64,000 nucleotides of DNA, from positions 5,086,501-5,150,500 of the forward strand of contig JAIVEN010000012.1 in the NCBI GenBank assembly GCA_026686845.1, in the 5' to 3' direction. The DNA is from Adenanthera pavonina. Lineage: Eukaryota > Streptophyta > Magnoliopsida > Fabales > Fabaceae. The translations under genes and the position numbers were made by a program. Positions within the stretch are counted from its first letter, which is position 1. Every line of letters begins with the position of its first letter. Shown here one piece after another: positions 1 through 11,345 of the stretch. The notes under the pieces were generated by a model. The model ran no database searches. It saw nothing but the letters and a program-made list of their open reading frames with translations, and was not told where the DNA came from.

Positions 1-1574
1 AGTATGATAGTAAAACAGAGTATAAATGAATAAATTGTAAAAGTAGCAGTAAAGAGAAGAAAACTCAAATATTTATCCTGGTTCGATCTCTCCACTTGAC
101 CTATGTCCAGTCCCCAAGTCACCACTTGAGATTTTCCACTATTCTGCAAGAATTCAATGGGATTCTTGCAAATGCCATAGTACAAAGATGATGCTCTGTT
201 TCTAGAGCTCACTCTTCCACTCTATGCACTCTTACTAAGTGCTTCCCCAATCTCTTGTGATATCCCCTCACAAGAAAATCTTTCTTCTAGATGAAGGTAA
301 GATTGTTTACAAAGATTAAACTCTCTTAGACAGAGTGAATATGAAAGTTGAAGTACAAATATTGAAGTGAGAGAGTAAGAGACTTTAAGTATATGATTTG
401 GCAGAGTTTCAGTACATACACAGTTAAAATCATTACCCACAACTTCCAACGATGTTGTATTTATAGATTTAGGTCTCAACTATACGTTAGAGACACAATC
501 TATCCATTGGAGAAGTTATCTAATGGTTACTCTGAAAAACTATCCGTTAACCAACCGCATTTAATGCTTCTGACATTCTGAAATTCGAATTTCAGTTGGT
601 TAACAGACGAATTTCGCAGAACCGAAGACTAGAGACTTCAACATTGAACGCCCGAAGTTCGTCTGTCATGAAGTGAAGTTCAAATTTTGATATTTGGAAA
701 GTGTTTCTATGTTGTGACATGCGAATTTTCAAGTAGAAAGTTTTTCTGTTAAGTGTGAACAGTATTCTCAATTTGCTACAGTACCTTCAAAATTCAAATT
801 TTGGAACCCCAAAATTCGTCTGTCCGTAGCTGGCTTATAAGGCACAGTAGTTCATCTAATTCGAAATTAAAATTTTCAAATGGCAAAGTTCGTCTATCAG
901 AGACACCTCTTTTCAAACTTACATAAAAATTCGAATTTACAAATACTGTCATTCGTATGTCAACATATCAATATATCAGACTCACAAGCTTTGTTTATGA
1001 AATTTGAATTTTCATGTTCAAAGTTTATCTGTTAGTGAGAAATTTTAAAACCCAATCTAAACTTGATTTCAGATGAACTTTGATATAATTTCAGACAAAT
1101 TTCTTTGGTTTTCATAAGTTCCATTTTGTCTGAAATTCGAATTTTAAAAACCCAAAGTTCGTCTGTTACTGAAAGCTCCTTTCAGACACTTATCAAAATT
1201 CGAATTTTCTCAAGTCAAAATTCGTCTGTCAGAGAGTCTTCTCTTCAGACTTATTCAGTTTCACTACAAAATTCGAATTTCAAAAGCCAAAGTTCGAATT
1301 TTCAAGATGACAGATTAGTATAAACATTTCAAACTTCGTTTATTGGTGGGTGTTTTTCAAATATTCCATGATTTAACATAGAATCAAAGTTTTAAAACAT
1401 CTTTTCATCAAATCAAAGTCTTTTACTCAAATCAAAACATTACTTAATATCCTACATAAATCTTTGCACTGATTTCTCCATGATTCCTTTACTTGAACCT
1501 TTTGTGCACCTTTGATATCTTTATTCCAAGCTCTTGAAGATTGATTTGGAATCATCAAAACACTTTATTCAATA
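1..1574 (-). repeat. 3' LTR of element A (partial)
   Basis: It matches the LTR at 10038-11345 nearly base for base along their shared length and ends (plus strand) in ATTCAATA at 1574, a changed form of the ATTCAACA end seen in LTRs A' and D. Its U3 part (about 560-1320) is full of ATTCGAAT palindromes and TTCGTCTGTC motifs. A TATA box reads on the minus strand at about 456-472, and the conserved inner block lies at about 72-140. Full length would be about 1660 bp. Confidence 0.92.
456..472 (-). promoter_or_regulatory. LTR TATA box of element A
   Basis: The minus strand reads AAATCTATAAATACAAC. The same box in the same context (followed by a conserved CATCGTTGGAAGT-like stretch) recurs in the right LTR of A (near 10580), in C (near 13970), D (near 21410), B (30828-30843) and, altered, in E and F. 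It should place the RNA start about 30 bp downstream on the minus strand, near 425. That it is a promoter is inferred from position and conservation. Confidence 0.7.
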
Positions 1575-1588
1575 TTCTCCTCCTTTTT
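1575..1588 (-). other. Polypurine tract of element A
   Basis: The minus strand reads AAAAAGGAGGAGAA immediately before the 3' LTR. Such a tract primes plus-strand DNA synthesis in LTR retrotransposons. Element B has AAAAAGGGGAAGAA at the matching site, preceded by the same CATCATC context. Confidence 0.85.
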
Positions 1589-1865
1589 GATGATGACAAA
1601 ACAACTTACAAACTGGATTAGTACTTGGGTTTGCTTTAGCAAGCTCCCCCTCAACATATGCATTATATTTCAAAAGATATCATATGTAGTAGATCAAGTA
1701 AAGAGATTCAAAGATTAATAGGAATAGATCATTGCAACCAAGGAATTCTTTTATTTCATCAAACATTGCTTTAGAGATGCAAAATAATTCAAAAAACATA
1801 AACACAAAACACCAGTAACAGAAACATAACAAATCACTACAAGAGGACGCAAGCCTAAGTTCTAA

Positions 1866-4033
1866 TCACTTCTTCTTTGACTTGGTCTTCTTACTGTAAG
1901 TCTTTCCAGATGGCTTAGCAGCAGATTTGCTAGTTTGTTTACTATTCCTCCCCTTTTTGGCATCATCAGGAAGGTGAACATAATCAGCCAGAGGAGGGAT
2001 TTGAGAAATTGGAATAGCTTTAAGGGGCACAAGAGCAAAAGGCAGATGTGGACCAACTGATGGAGAAGGCTTAGGGCTTGGATCCTCATCTTCAGAGACT
2101 TCAAGCAGTTCTTGCATCTCTTATCTGGAAAGAGCCAATTGAGCCCTTTGTTCTTCTGAAAGACCATAGGTAGTGAGAGATGAAGGAGCAGGGTCATCAG
2201 AACGAAACATTTCTTCAAGCCATCTTCTCTGAGCTTGCAAGAGAGCATTGCAAGCAATAGCTTCCAAATCAACAACAGGCATAATGCTCCTTACTTCATT
2301 TATGGCAACCTCCATGATTGATGAAGTAGAGATAGTTACCACTAATCTTTCTACTTGCTCAGATTCTTACTGGGACAGGATTGATTCTTGAGCATCTACT
2401 GTAATGAGCTCATGAAAGCTTGAATCCCGAGCACCCTCTTCCTCCATGCCATAGCCCAAGGGAGGACCAGGACTTGGTGTGCTCATTGTACCAGTGGCCT
2501 CAGTATCATCTACAACATCATCATGCTCAGAAGAGGCTAGCTCAAAGGGACTCGGAGGCTCAGGAGTTAGAGACTGAACAGGCTCAGAGAATCCTAGCTG
2601 AGGTGGAGCTGATGTGGCAGGTATTGCACTCTGAATATCTTCATAGGCATCAGCAACCACTTTCATGTTCTTGGCCAACTGGTGAATCTGATCTTGCAGA
2701 TGAGCAAATTTGGCATTTTGCTCATCCCTGATGCTAAGTATGAGTGTAGACAAGCTGTCATACAACTTAGTGATCTTAGTTGGCTTGCCACGAGATGAGG
2801 GAGTAGATGGAATATGAGTAGGCTTAGATGGAGATGGGATAGTCAAAGAAGGCTGAGGTATAGTCTTGTAGGAGCCTCAGAGGTACCTTCTTGCTGTAGG
2901 GAGGTATCTTCAACAAAGAAGAGATCTTCAGATTTTCCTACCCCCTTCCTAATCTATCTTCCTTCATTTCTCTCAATCCTCATTCTTTGAAGTTCCTCTT
3001 CCTTGAAAATCTCAGTGGGCTTCCCTTTCCCCTTCTCAAGGTGCTGAATTATAACATATTGTAGAATTCTGGAAATGATTGTTGTATAGGGGAGTGTGGA
3101 GTCTTTCCTCTGATCCCTTGCCTTGATCATGCATTAGAGTATGATATGTCCCATGTTGATGAGTTTTCCATGCATGATTGCTGCCATCACATGTGCCTCT
3201 GCCCTTATGATCAGATTGAAGCTACCTCCTTTGTTGAAGATGATCCTAGACACTATGTAGTGTACAATGAGGTATGTGGGCTTTAGCAAGTTTATGGTTG
3301 GCCTATTTTCCTTTCTTCTGAACAAAGTATTCAAGATTGTGCTTTCCTTGTAGTTCAGAAAGGGGTCACCTTCTTCATCAGCAGTCTCTGCCTCATCCAT
3401 GTACCCAGAAGCAGTGATGTCAATCTTAAGGCCATCTTGCCTTGGCATTTCCAACACTTCATTGAGAGTTTCATCTGTGAGCCAAATGGTCCTTGATCTC
3501 ATATTGACCTCCCACTTCTTTTTTTTGCTATTGTATTTCAAGGAGGCATACCATGTTTTAACCACTTCATCATCATACTTCTCCAATATCTCTAACAGAT
3601 TCTTATATCTTAGCATCCATATTCCAGCATCAAAACTGTTAGAGACCAAGAAATCTTCCAAGTTCACACAGTGAGGCTTGATTACCTTTTTACTTGCAAA
3701 CTTGGTTGAGTATTCTTCCTGAATCTGAGGAGTGCTCCATAATGGCATTGTTGTGAGTTGGTATTCTCCAGATTTAGTACTGGAGGAGGAAGTGGAAGCA
3801 ACTGTATCAGCAGCAGGAACAGGGATCGAAGTCTCTGCTTTCTTCGAAGAAGAGGGTCCAGCTTTCTTTGATTCAGCCTTTAAAGTAGTTTTCTATCGTT
3901 TGGAGGGAGTTGCCTTGCTTGATTTGGCTTTTCTCTTCGATTTTTCACCCTCCTTTGAGGCATATTGGGATTTGACCATTCTCTTTGGTCATGCCTCTCC
4001 TTTTCCAGCTTCAGGATTCTTTACTCTTGCCAT
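1866..4033 (-). pseudogene. ORF3 of element A, extra gene after pol (broken)
   Basis: Its start ATG (4031-4033) begins with the same MARVKNP as ORF3 of element B, and its end has the same Lys-rich tail (KKTKSKKK), about 720 codons in all. Order: a Lys-rich head; a conserved middle domain (3748-3134, containing TIWLTDETLNEVLEMP and a stretch rich in hydrophobic residues and His); a Gln-rich helical part (about 2700-2640); a Pro/Glu/Ser-rich part; an LLQAQRRWLEEMF helix; and the tail. The middle domain resembles the family called putative plant transposon protein (memory, not searched). Damage: CGA to TGA near residue 15, a TAG near residue 47, stops at 3134, 2367 and 2118, and a frameshift between 3134 and 2846. 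I see no signal peptide or transmembrane segment, so an Env-like role is not supported by the sequence. Confidence 0.8.
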
Positions 4034-5042
4034 TTTCGGGGATGAATGTTTCAGAATGAAGCAGAGATTGGGTTTATAGGATGCGAAAAGAAGTTTAAAC
4101 AGTGGGAAATAAAGAATTTCGGTCAGAATTTAAGAGCATTGAAGAGAGAATTTGAACAAACTCAGAGAAGAAAAGAGTAGGGTTGCGTCTATTCAGTTGA
4201 AAACCATCGATTTTAACATAAGTAACCTCCTGACAGACGAATTTTGAGGGGTCAAAATTTGAACTTCGAGCAGTTAAAAGTTAAATCGTTTAGTAAAGCT
4301 TACTGACAGACGAATTTTCTTCTGAAAGTTCATCTGACAGTGGCTTGGTTCAAGCAACACAAGATAAACAGATGAACTTTGTTTCAACAAAGTTCAAATT
4401 TTGAAGAGTTAACATCAAGTAGCAATTAAATCAACAAACAACAGATGAATTATGCATATAAACATTCATCTTTCAGAGATTCAACATTATGAGCAAGTTT
4501 CAACAGATGAATTTTGAATCCAAAATTCAAATTTCTTTACTTTGTAAAGATTTTCCAACATTCGTATGTTAAGAAACAATCATTTTTATAATCATCATGT
4601 TGGACAAACATAACTTTGAAACTTTTATTTTTGAAAATTCAAACTTTCAAGGTCCAACAAACGAATTTCGAGGGATCACCAGGGATCATCGAGAACTGTT
4701 TCAATGTTTAACAAGCTGAAGTTCGTCTGTTGGGCATCTAAATTCGAATGTTGACCAAGCTGACTTGTTCAAAAACACAGTTTGTCAAGGAAATTCATCT
4801 AACACACAACTAAGATACGAATTTCAACTTTAAAAACTTACAGGATGGATCCAGAAACTCAGAATTTTTGCCATTTTCTACACTTTTTGATTGTTCCATT
4901 CTGGTGTGCTTCATTTTTCAGATTTATTACTATTGAATCTCATGAAGAACATCTACAACTTGAATTAAATTCACTCCGATGCTAAAGTTAGAATTAATTT
5001 AATGTTGGAAAATCTAAAAAAAGAATTGCACACGGTATTTAC
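4034..5042 (-). other. Spacer between pol and ORF3 in element A, with LTR-type motifs
   Basis: No reading frame. The stretch is dense in CAGACGAATTTT / AAAATTCGTCTG and AAATTCGAATTT-like motifs, the same vocabulary as the LTR U3. Next to ORF3 it ends in a leader (about 4080-4190) that matches the leader in element B (AGACGCAACCCTA, then pyrimidine-rich). It may be an LTR-derived internal promoter or an RNA control region; this is inference. Confidence 0.6.
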
Positions 5043-8000
5043 TTACAGTTCTTTGGGATTTACCATACCCAATTCTCTCCTGATTTTACAATGTCTATCT
5101 TCTGATAGAGGCTTTGTCAAGATATCAGCAACTTTATCCTCTGTAGGGATGTACTCTAGTCTGATTTCTCCTTTCAAAACATGATCCCTTATGAAGTGGT
5201 GCCTAACTTCGATATGTTTTGTCCTTGAATGCATGACAGGATTCTTTGTGATGTTTATGGCACTTTGGTTATCACACATTATTGGTATTTCCTTCATCTC
5301 AACCTCAAGATCTTCAAGCTGCTGTTTCATCCAGATGATTTGGGCACAACAGCTTCCAGCTACAACATATTCAGCTTCTGCCTTGGATAAGGCCACATTA
5401 TTTTGCTTCTTGCTAAACCATGAAACAAATGATCCTCCTAAAAACTGGCAAGTTCCACTTGTGCTTTTTCTGTCAGTTTTGGATCCTGCAAAGTCAGCAT
5501 CAGTGTATCCTTGGAGATCTTCTCCATTGCCCTTTGGATACCAAAGACCTATCTGTGATGTTCCAATAAGATATCTGAAGATACGCTTCACAGCAAGTGC
5601 ATGGGTTTCCTTGGGACATGATTGGAATCTTGCACACATACAGACACTAAACATGATGTCAGGTCTGCTGGTAGTTAGGTACAGTAGGTATCCAATCATT
5701 CTTCTATACTGGGTTATGTCAAACATTTTCCCTTTTTCATCTATATCCAGTTTGGTTATTGTAGCCACAGGTGTTCCCATTGGCCTGGCATTCTCCATCC
5801 TAAACTTCTTTAGCAATTCCTTCAGATACTTGGATTGGTTGAGAAAGATACCATCATCACACTGCCTGATTTGCAATCCAAGGAAGAAGTTGAGTTCACC
5901 CATCATGGACATTTTGAATTCTCCCTGCATTAGCTTAGAAAAATCCTTGCAAAGAGATTCATTAGTAGCACCAAATATAATATCATCAACATAAATTTGA
6001 ACAATAAGTAAATTTTTATTTTCTTTCTTGGTAAATAAAGTTGTATCTACTTTTCCTCTATTGAACCCCTTTTCAGTCAGAAAATTACTTAATCTTTCAT
6101 ACCATGCTCTAGAGGCTTATTTTAAACCGTAAAGAGCTTTCTTCAGTTTATAAACATGGTTCGGTTTTGTAGAGTCCTCAAAACCTGGGGATTGATCTAC
6201 ATCAACCTCTTCCATGATATATCCATTTAGAAAAGCACTCTTCACATCCATTTGATACAACAAAATATTTTTCATACATGCATATACTAACAGAACTCTA
6301 ATTGCTTCTAATCTAGCTACTGGAGCAAAGGTTTCCTCAAAATCAATACCTTCTTCTTGATTATATCCTTTAGCAACCAGTCTAGCATTATTTCTGATTA
6401 TTGATCCTGATTCATCAAGTTTATTTCTAAAAACCCATTTGGTGCCAATGACAGGATGATTTTTGGGTCTAGGCACTAAATCCCATACTTGATTTCTTTC
6501 AAACTGATTTAATTCATCTTGCATAGCCAAAATCCAGTATTCATCAGTTAAGGCTTCCTCAGTGCATTTAGGTTCAATTTGTGAGATGAAAGCACAATTA
6601 ATCATTTGATCCCTTAACTATTTTCTGGTTTTAACTCTCTCTTGAACATTCCTTATCACCTGATCAACATGATGATTCCTTTGATATCTCCAAGCTCTAG
6701 GGAGTTCTTGAGACATTTCTTCATTATTTTCATCTTCAAAATCTCTCTCCTGAATATCTTCCTCTATGTTAATAGATTCAGATATTTTTGGAGGTTCAAT
6801 TTTACCTTCATCAGAGATATCTAACTTTTTAAAGTTTGAGACAAGATTATCCTCATCAGTAACATGTTTGGATGCAGTTTCATTTTTAATAAATACTACA
6901 TGCTCAGATTCTTCTACCAATTTAGACTTTTTATTAAAAACTCTATATGCTTTACTTCTACTAGAATAGTCCAGAAATATATCTTCATCAGATTTGGCAT
7001 CAAACTTACCCAGATTCTCCTTTCCATTATTGTGAATGAAGCACTTGCAGCCAAACACATGGAGATGTGAGAGATTTGGCTTTCTTCCTTTGTACAGCTC
7101 ATAAGGAGTCTTCCCAAGGATTGGTCTAATGTAGGCTCTATTTATGATGTAGCTTGCTGTGTTTACTGCATCAGCCCAGAAAACTTGAGAGAGTTCCTTT
7201 TCATTCAACATAGCTCTAGCCATCTCTCCAATTGTTCTGTTCTTCCTGTCTGCTACTCCATTCTGTTGAGGAGTTCTTGGAGCTGAGAAGTTGTGATCAA
7301 TTCCATGCTCATTATAATACTCCAGAAAGTATGAGTTCTCAAATTCTCCACCATGATCTGACCTGATAAACACAATGGAAATACCCCTCTCATTTTGCAC
7401 TTTCTTGGCTAAGGTTACAAATGCATCAAAGGTATCACTTTTAGAGGAAAGAAACAATGTCCATGTAAATCTAGAGTAATCATCCACAATTACAAGCACA
7501 TACAAATTTCCACCAATGCATTTTATCCTAGATGGACTAATCAAATCCATATGCAGTAGTTCTAGTGGTCTAGTTGTGGTGACTACATTTTTAGGTTTAA
7601 AAGAAGATTTAGTTTATTTTCCTCTTAGGCATGCATCACATTCTTTGTCCTTTTCGAAAGATATTTTTGGTAGGCCAGTGACTAACTCATTTTTAACCAG
7701 CTTTGAAAGCTGATTCATGTTAACATGAGCTAATCTTCTATACCACAACCAACTATCATTATCCTGACTAATCAAGCAAATAGAATCTAAGGGAGGAAGT
7801 TCATCAAGATCAATAATATAGCAGTTACCATCCCTTTGAGCTTTGAGGACTACTTAGTGATCACTTTTTCTGATGACCAGACAGAATTTTGAGTCAAACA
7901 GTACCCAATTTCCTTTGTCACATGTCTGGCTTACACTTAGCAGATTGTGGTTAAGGCCAATCACAAACAGCACCTCTTCAATGGATGTTTTAGGATTCTT

Positions 8001-8186
8001 GCCCACAATGCTAATGCTAACTATTCTGCCATATTGATCACCTCCAAAGGTCACCTTTCCTCCTTTTTTGTCTCTAAAGGTGATGAACTTCTCCTTGTCA
8101 CCAGTCATGTGACTTGAGCAGGTACTGTCCATATACCATTTATTGCTCTTTCTAGCTTTGAGACAGACCTGTAAAACAAAGTTCAT
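5043..8186 (-). pseudogene. pol of element A: protease, integrase, RT, RNase H (four stops)
   Basis: One frame of 1048 codons, broken by in-frame stops at 7854-7856, 7614-7616, 6618-6620 and 6117-6119, with no frameshift. Protease: the motif is D-S-T-C-S-S-H-M, with Thr where D-S/T-G is expected. Pre-integrase zinc part: the first His of the HHCC set is Tyr (WLWYRRLAH). Integrase: catalytic Asp in MDLISPS and in RSDHGGEFEN, but the third residue lies in NGVADRKNRT, Asp in place of Glu. RT: WVFRNKLDESG, KARLVAKGY-like, QMDVKSAFLNG and the active-site YVDD just upstream of 5930. RNase H: TDADFAGS, then SKAEAEYV, and the usual end KIRRELGMVNP. Three of the four stops are at positions where B has Gln. 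Its start overlaps the stop of the upstream segment as ATGA (8183-8186). Confidence 0.92.
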
Positions 8187-9982
8187 ATTTTCCTTTTAGG
8201 TACCCAAATTTGCTTGGGTCCTTTTCTGTCAGTAGTCTTTTCCCTAGATGCAGATATACCTTTGGGAACCCATTTAACCTTCCTGTTGAGTCCATTTTTC
8301 TTTAAAGAACATGAGCTAGAAATATGCCCCTTTTTGTTACAGAAGTGACAGGTGGTAAAGGGACTGCTGTATTGAGATGCAGGAAGAAAACAATGCAGAT
8401 AATATTTTTGTTTTGCATGCCTTGGTTGATCATAAGATTCAACATGCTGAGAAATATGCTCTTTCTTTTTATTGCCACTAGCATGCACAAAATGTCTTAA
8501 ATATACATTCTGATTCTTTTTCTTAATTTTTTCTTTGACTGCATAAGGATCATAGCCAAGTCCAGCCTTTCCCTGTGATATTCTTTGGCTTCCCATTAAA
8601 GCAAATAACATGTCTTTACCTTTAGTGAGCTTAGACATGCTTTTCATTAGATATTCATTGGTTTTCTTTAGTTCAATGCATGATTTGCAGCAAGCAGATT
8701 CAGCAATAGGTAGAAAATCAATTTCAAAGATGTTGTATTGAGATTCTAGTTTGTTAATCTTTTTCTTAGCTTGCTTTAATTCTTTAGCAACCTTAACAAA
8801 CTCATCATGCAGCTCATAAAATGCATCCAGTAATTCAGAATATGAAGGTTCAGATTCATATACCCCATCTTCTTGATCACTGCTACATGGGATTTCAGCT
8901 TCTTCAGATGCAAGTGCCATGAGACAAATGTTGGCAATTTCATCTTCATCATCTTCTTCTTTATCTGAGCTGTTGCCCTATATTGATGAGATGTAAGCTC
9001 TTTTCTTCTTGCCTTTATCTGCAGTTTTCTTTTCTTTTTCCTGCTTCTTGAGGCATTATGGACAATCCCATTTGATGTGTCCCTGCTTTTTACACTCATA
9101 GCAAGTGACAGGTTCTTTTGCTTCTCTCTTACTCTCTCCAGCTGCTTCTTTCTTGAAGATTTTCTTGTTTCTCTTCTTGCTATAGAAACTTCCAAATTTT
9201 CTTACCATCATCGCCAGAGTTTCTTCATCTAGCTCATCTCTATCGTCAGATTCCTCTTCATTCTCATCAGCAGCTTTCAGAGCAAGACCTTTCTTCTTTC
9301 TGTCTAGTCCAGCTTACTTGAGAGCCTCTATTTTTCCTTCATACTCCTTGAGGCTACCAAAAAGGGTAGTGACAGAGGCCATTGATTGTCCTCTGGCTTC
9401 TTCTATTGCTGTTACTTTGGATTACCATTCCAGAGGGAGAGCTCTGAGGATCTTTCTGACTTTTTCTGTTTGAGTGTACTCCTTTCCCAGACTTTTTAGT
9501 TGATTCACAATGAGGCTGAATCTTTTCTATAGCTCTTTTACATTTTCTCCTTTAGCCATTCGAAAGCTTTCGTATTTACCTATGCATGTATTTAGTTTAT
9601 TTTCCCTGACTCCAGTTGTTCCTTCATGAGCAGTTTGCAAGGTGTCCCACATTTCTTTGGCAGTGGAGCGTTGTGAGACCCTGTAGAATTTGTCTTGATT
9701 CAAAGTACTGACCAAACAGTGTTTTGCCTTGAAGTTCAGCAAGACCCTTCTTCTATCTTCCTCATTCCGTTCAGCTTCTGGCTTCTCTCTGTACTTCCCA
9801 TCATCTTCCAAAGCCATCGGGAAAAAATCTCCCATCTGAATGACTGGCCAGATGTCCAGATCAATTGACTGGAGATAGATTTGCATCATCATCTTCCAGT
9901 AACCATAGTGTTCTCCACTGAAGCCAGGTGGTCTATTTGTGTTATTGTCCTCAGGTAGTATGCTTTTTCCAAAACCAGCCAT
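8183..9982 (-). pseudogene. gag region of element A with two zinc knuckles
   Basis: A single frame of 600 codons starting with MAGFGKSILPEDNNTNRPPG, which holds the copia Gag signature around residues 15-45 (PPGFSGEHYGYWKMMMQIYL). Stops: 9527-9529, 9422-9424, 9314-9316, 9056-9058 (TAA, codon 309, directly after the first CCHC knuckle CYECKKQGHIKWDC) and 8978-8980 (TAG, codon 335). After the last stop, 8920-8183 is open: an acidic part, a coiled-coil-like Lys/Glu stretch, a second knuckle CHFCNKKGHISSSC, and the end QIWVPKRKI. The stops at codons 309 and about 335 also occur in element B, so they are older than either insertion. The first three look private to A. Confidence 0.88.
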
Positions 9983-10023
9983 TTTAATTCCCGGACTGTG
10001 AAATCCTTTGATTGGGAATCCGG

Positions 10024-10035
10024 GCTCTGATACTA
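10024..10035 (-). other. Primer binding site of element A
   Basis: The minus strand reads TAGTATCAGAGC, one change from TGGTATCAGAGC, the standard copia site complementary to the 3' end of initiator tRNA-Met. It lies 2 bp inside the 5' LTR. Confidence 0.88.
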
Positions 10036-10037
10036 CT

Positions 10038-11345
10038 TGTTAGATGAGCTGGCTTCCTAAGAGGAGGGTGAATTGGGAAGATTAAAATTTTCTACAAAAA
10101 GTCAAGAAGGTGAAGAAGGCAAAGTATGATAGTAAAACAGAGTATAAATGAATAAATTGTAAAAGTAGCAGTAAAGAGAAGAAAACTCATATATTTATCC
10201 TAGTTCGGTCTCTCCACTTGACCTATGTCCAGTCCCCAAGTCACCACTTGAGATTTTCCACTATTCTACAAGAATTCAATGGGATTCTTGCAAATGCCAT
10301 AGTACAAAGATGATGCTCTGTTTCTAGAGCTCACTCTTCCACTCTATGCACTCTTACTAAGTGCTTCCCCAATCTCTTGTGATATCCCATCATAAGAAAA
10401 TCTTTCTTCCAAATAAAGGTAAGATTGTTTACAAAGATTAAAATCTCTTAAACAGAGTGAATATGAAAGTTGAAGTACAAATATTGAAGTGAGAGAGTAA
10501 GAGACTTTGAGTAGATGATTTGGCAGAGTTTCAGTACATACACAGTTAAAATCGTTACCCACAACTTCCAATGATGTTGTATTTATAGATTTAGGTCTCA
10601 ACTATACGTTAGAGACACAATCTATCCATTGGAGAAGTTATCTAACGGTTACTCTGAAAAACTATCCATTAACCAACCGCATTTAATGCTTCTAACATTC
10701 TGAAATTCGAATTTCAGTTGCTTAACAGACGAATTTCGCAGAACCAAAGACTAGAGACTTTAATGTTGAATGCCCAAAGTTCGTCTGTCATGAAGTGAAG
10801 TTCAAATTTTGATATTTGGAAAGTGTTTCTATGTTCTGACATGCGAATTTTCAAGTATAAAGTTTTTCTGTTAAGTGTGAACAATATTCTCAATTTGCTA
10901 CAATACCTTCGAAATTCGAATTTTGGAACCCCAAAATTCGTCTGTCCATAGCTGGCTTATAAGGCACAGTAGTTCATCTAATTCAAAATTTGAATTTTCA
11001 AATGGCAAAGTTCGTCTGTCAGAGAGACCTCTTTTCAAACTTACTTCAAAATTCGAATTCACAAATATTGTCATTCGTATGTCAACATATCAATATATCA
11101 GACTCACAATCTTTGTTTCTGAAATTCAAATTTTCATGTTCAAAGTTCGTCTGTCAGTGAGCAATTTTGAAACTCAATCTAAACTAGGTTTTAGATGAAC
11201 TTTGACGTAATTTCAGACGAATTTCTTTAGTTTTCATAAGTTTCATTTTGTTTGAAATTCAAATTTTAAAAACCCAAAGTTCGTCTGCTACTGAAAGCTC
11301 CTTTCAGATACTTATCAAAATTCGAATTTTCTCAAGTCAAAATTC
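10038..11345 (-). repeat. 5' LTR of element A, truncated
   Basis: Begins (plus strand) TGTTAGATGAGCTGG next to the PBS and follows the 3' LTR closely. It stops at AATTC (11341-11345), where the 3' LTR would continue with GTCTGTCAGAGAG. About 350 bp that form the outer end of this LTR are missing. TATA box near 10575-10591. Confidence 0.9.

Larger units (their letters stand above)
1..11345 (-). mobile_element. Copia element A (SIRE/Maximus-like), left edge outside window
   Basis: Ty1-copia retrotransposon on the minus strand. Read on that strand it has a 5' LTR (truncated, 10038-11345), PBS, gag, pol in copia order (protease, integrase, RT, RNase H), a spacer, ORF3, a polypurine tract and a 3' LTR that runs off the left end. 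Position 1 corresponds to position 10123 in the right LTR, so about 85 bp of the 3' LTR are missing. Every reading frame has stops, so it is not autonomous. The long LTR, second zinc knuckle, extra gene after pol and protein similarity to element B place it in the SIRE/Maximus group; the lineage name is from memory of the family. The left target duplication cannot be checked. Confidence 0.93.

Noticed and set aside
560..1320. CRISPR array or satellite made of the ATTCGAAT motif
   Set aside because: Units are short and palindromic, with irregular spacing and no constant repeat length; they sit inside LTRs at fixed places.
5191..5994. A 267-codon plus-strand frame opposite RT/RNase H of element A
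   Set aside because: It is antisense to a clearly homologous pol region and has no recognisable feature of its own.
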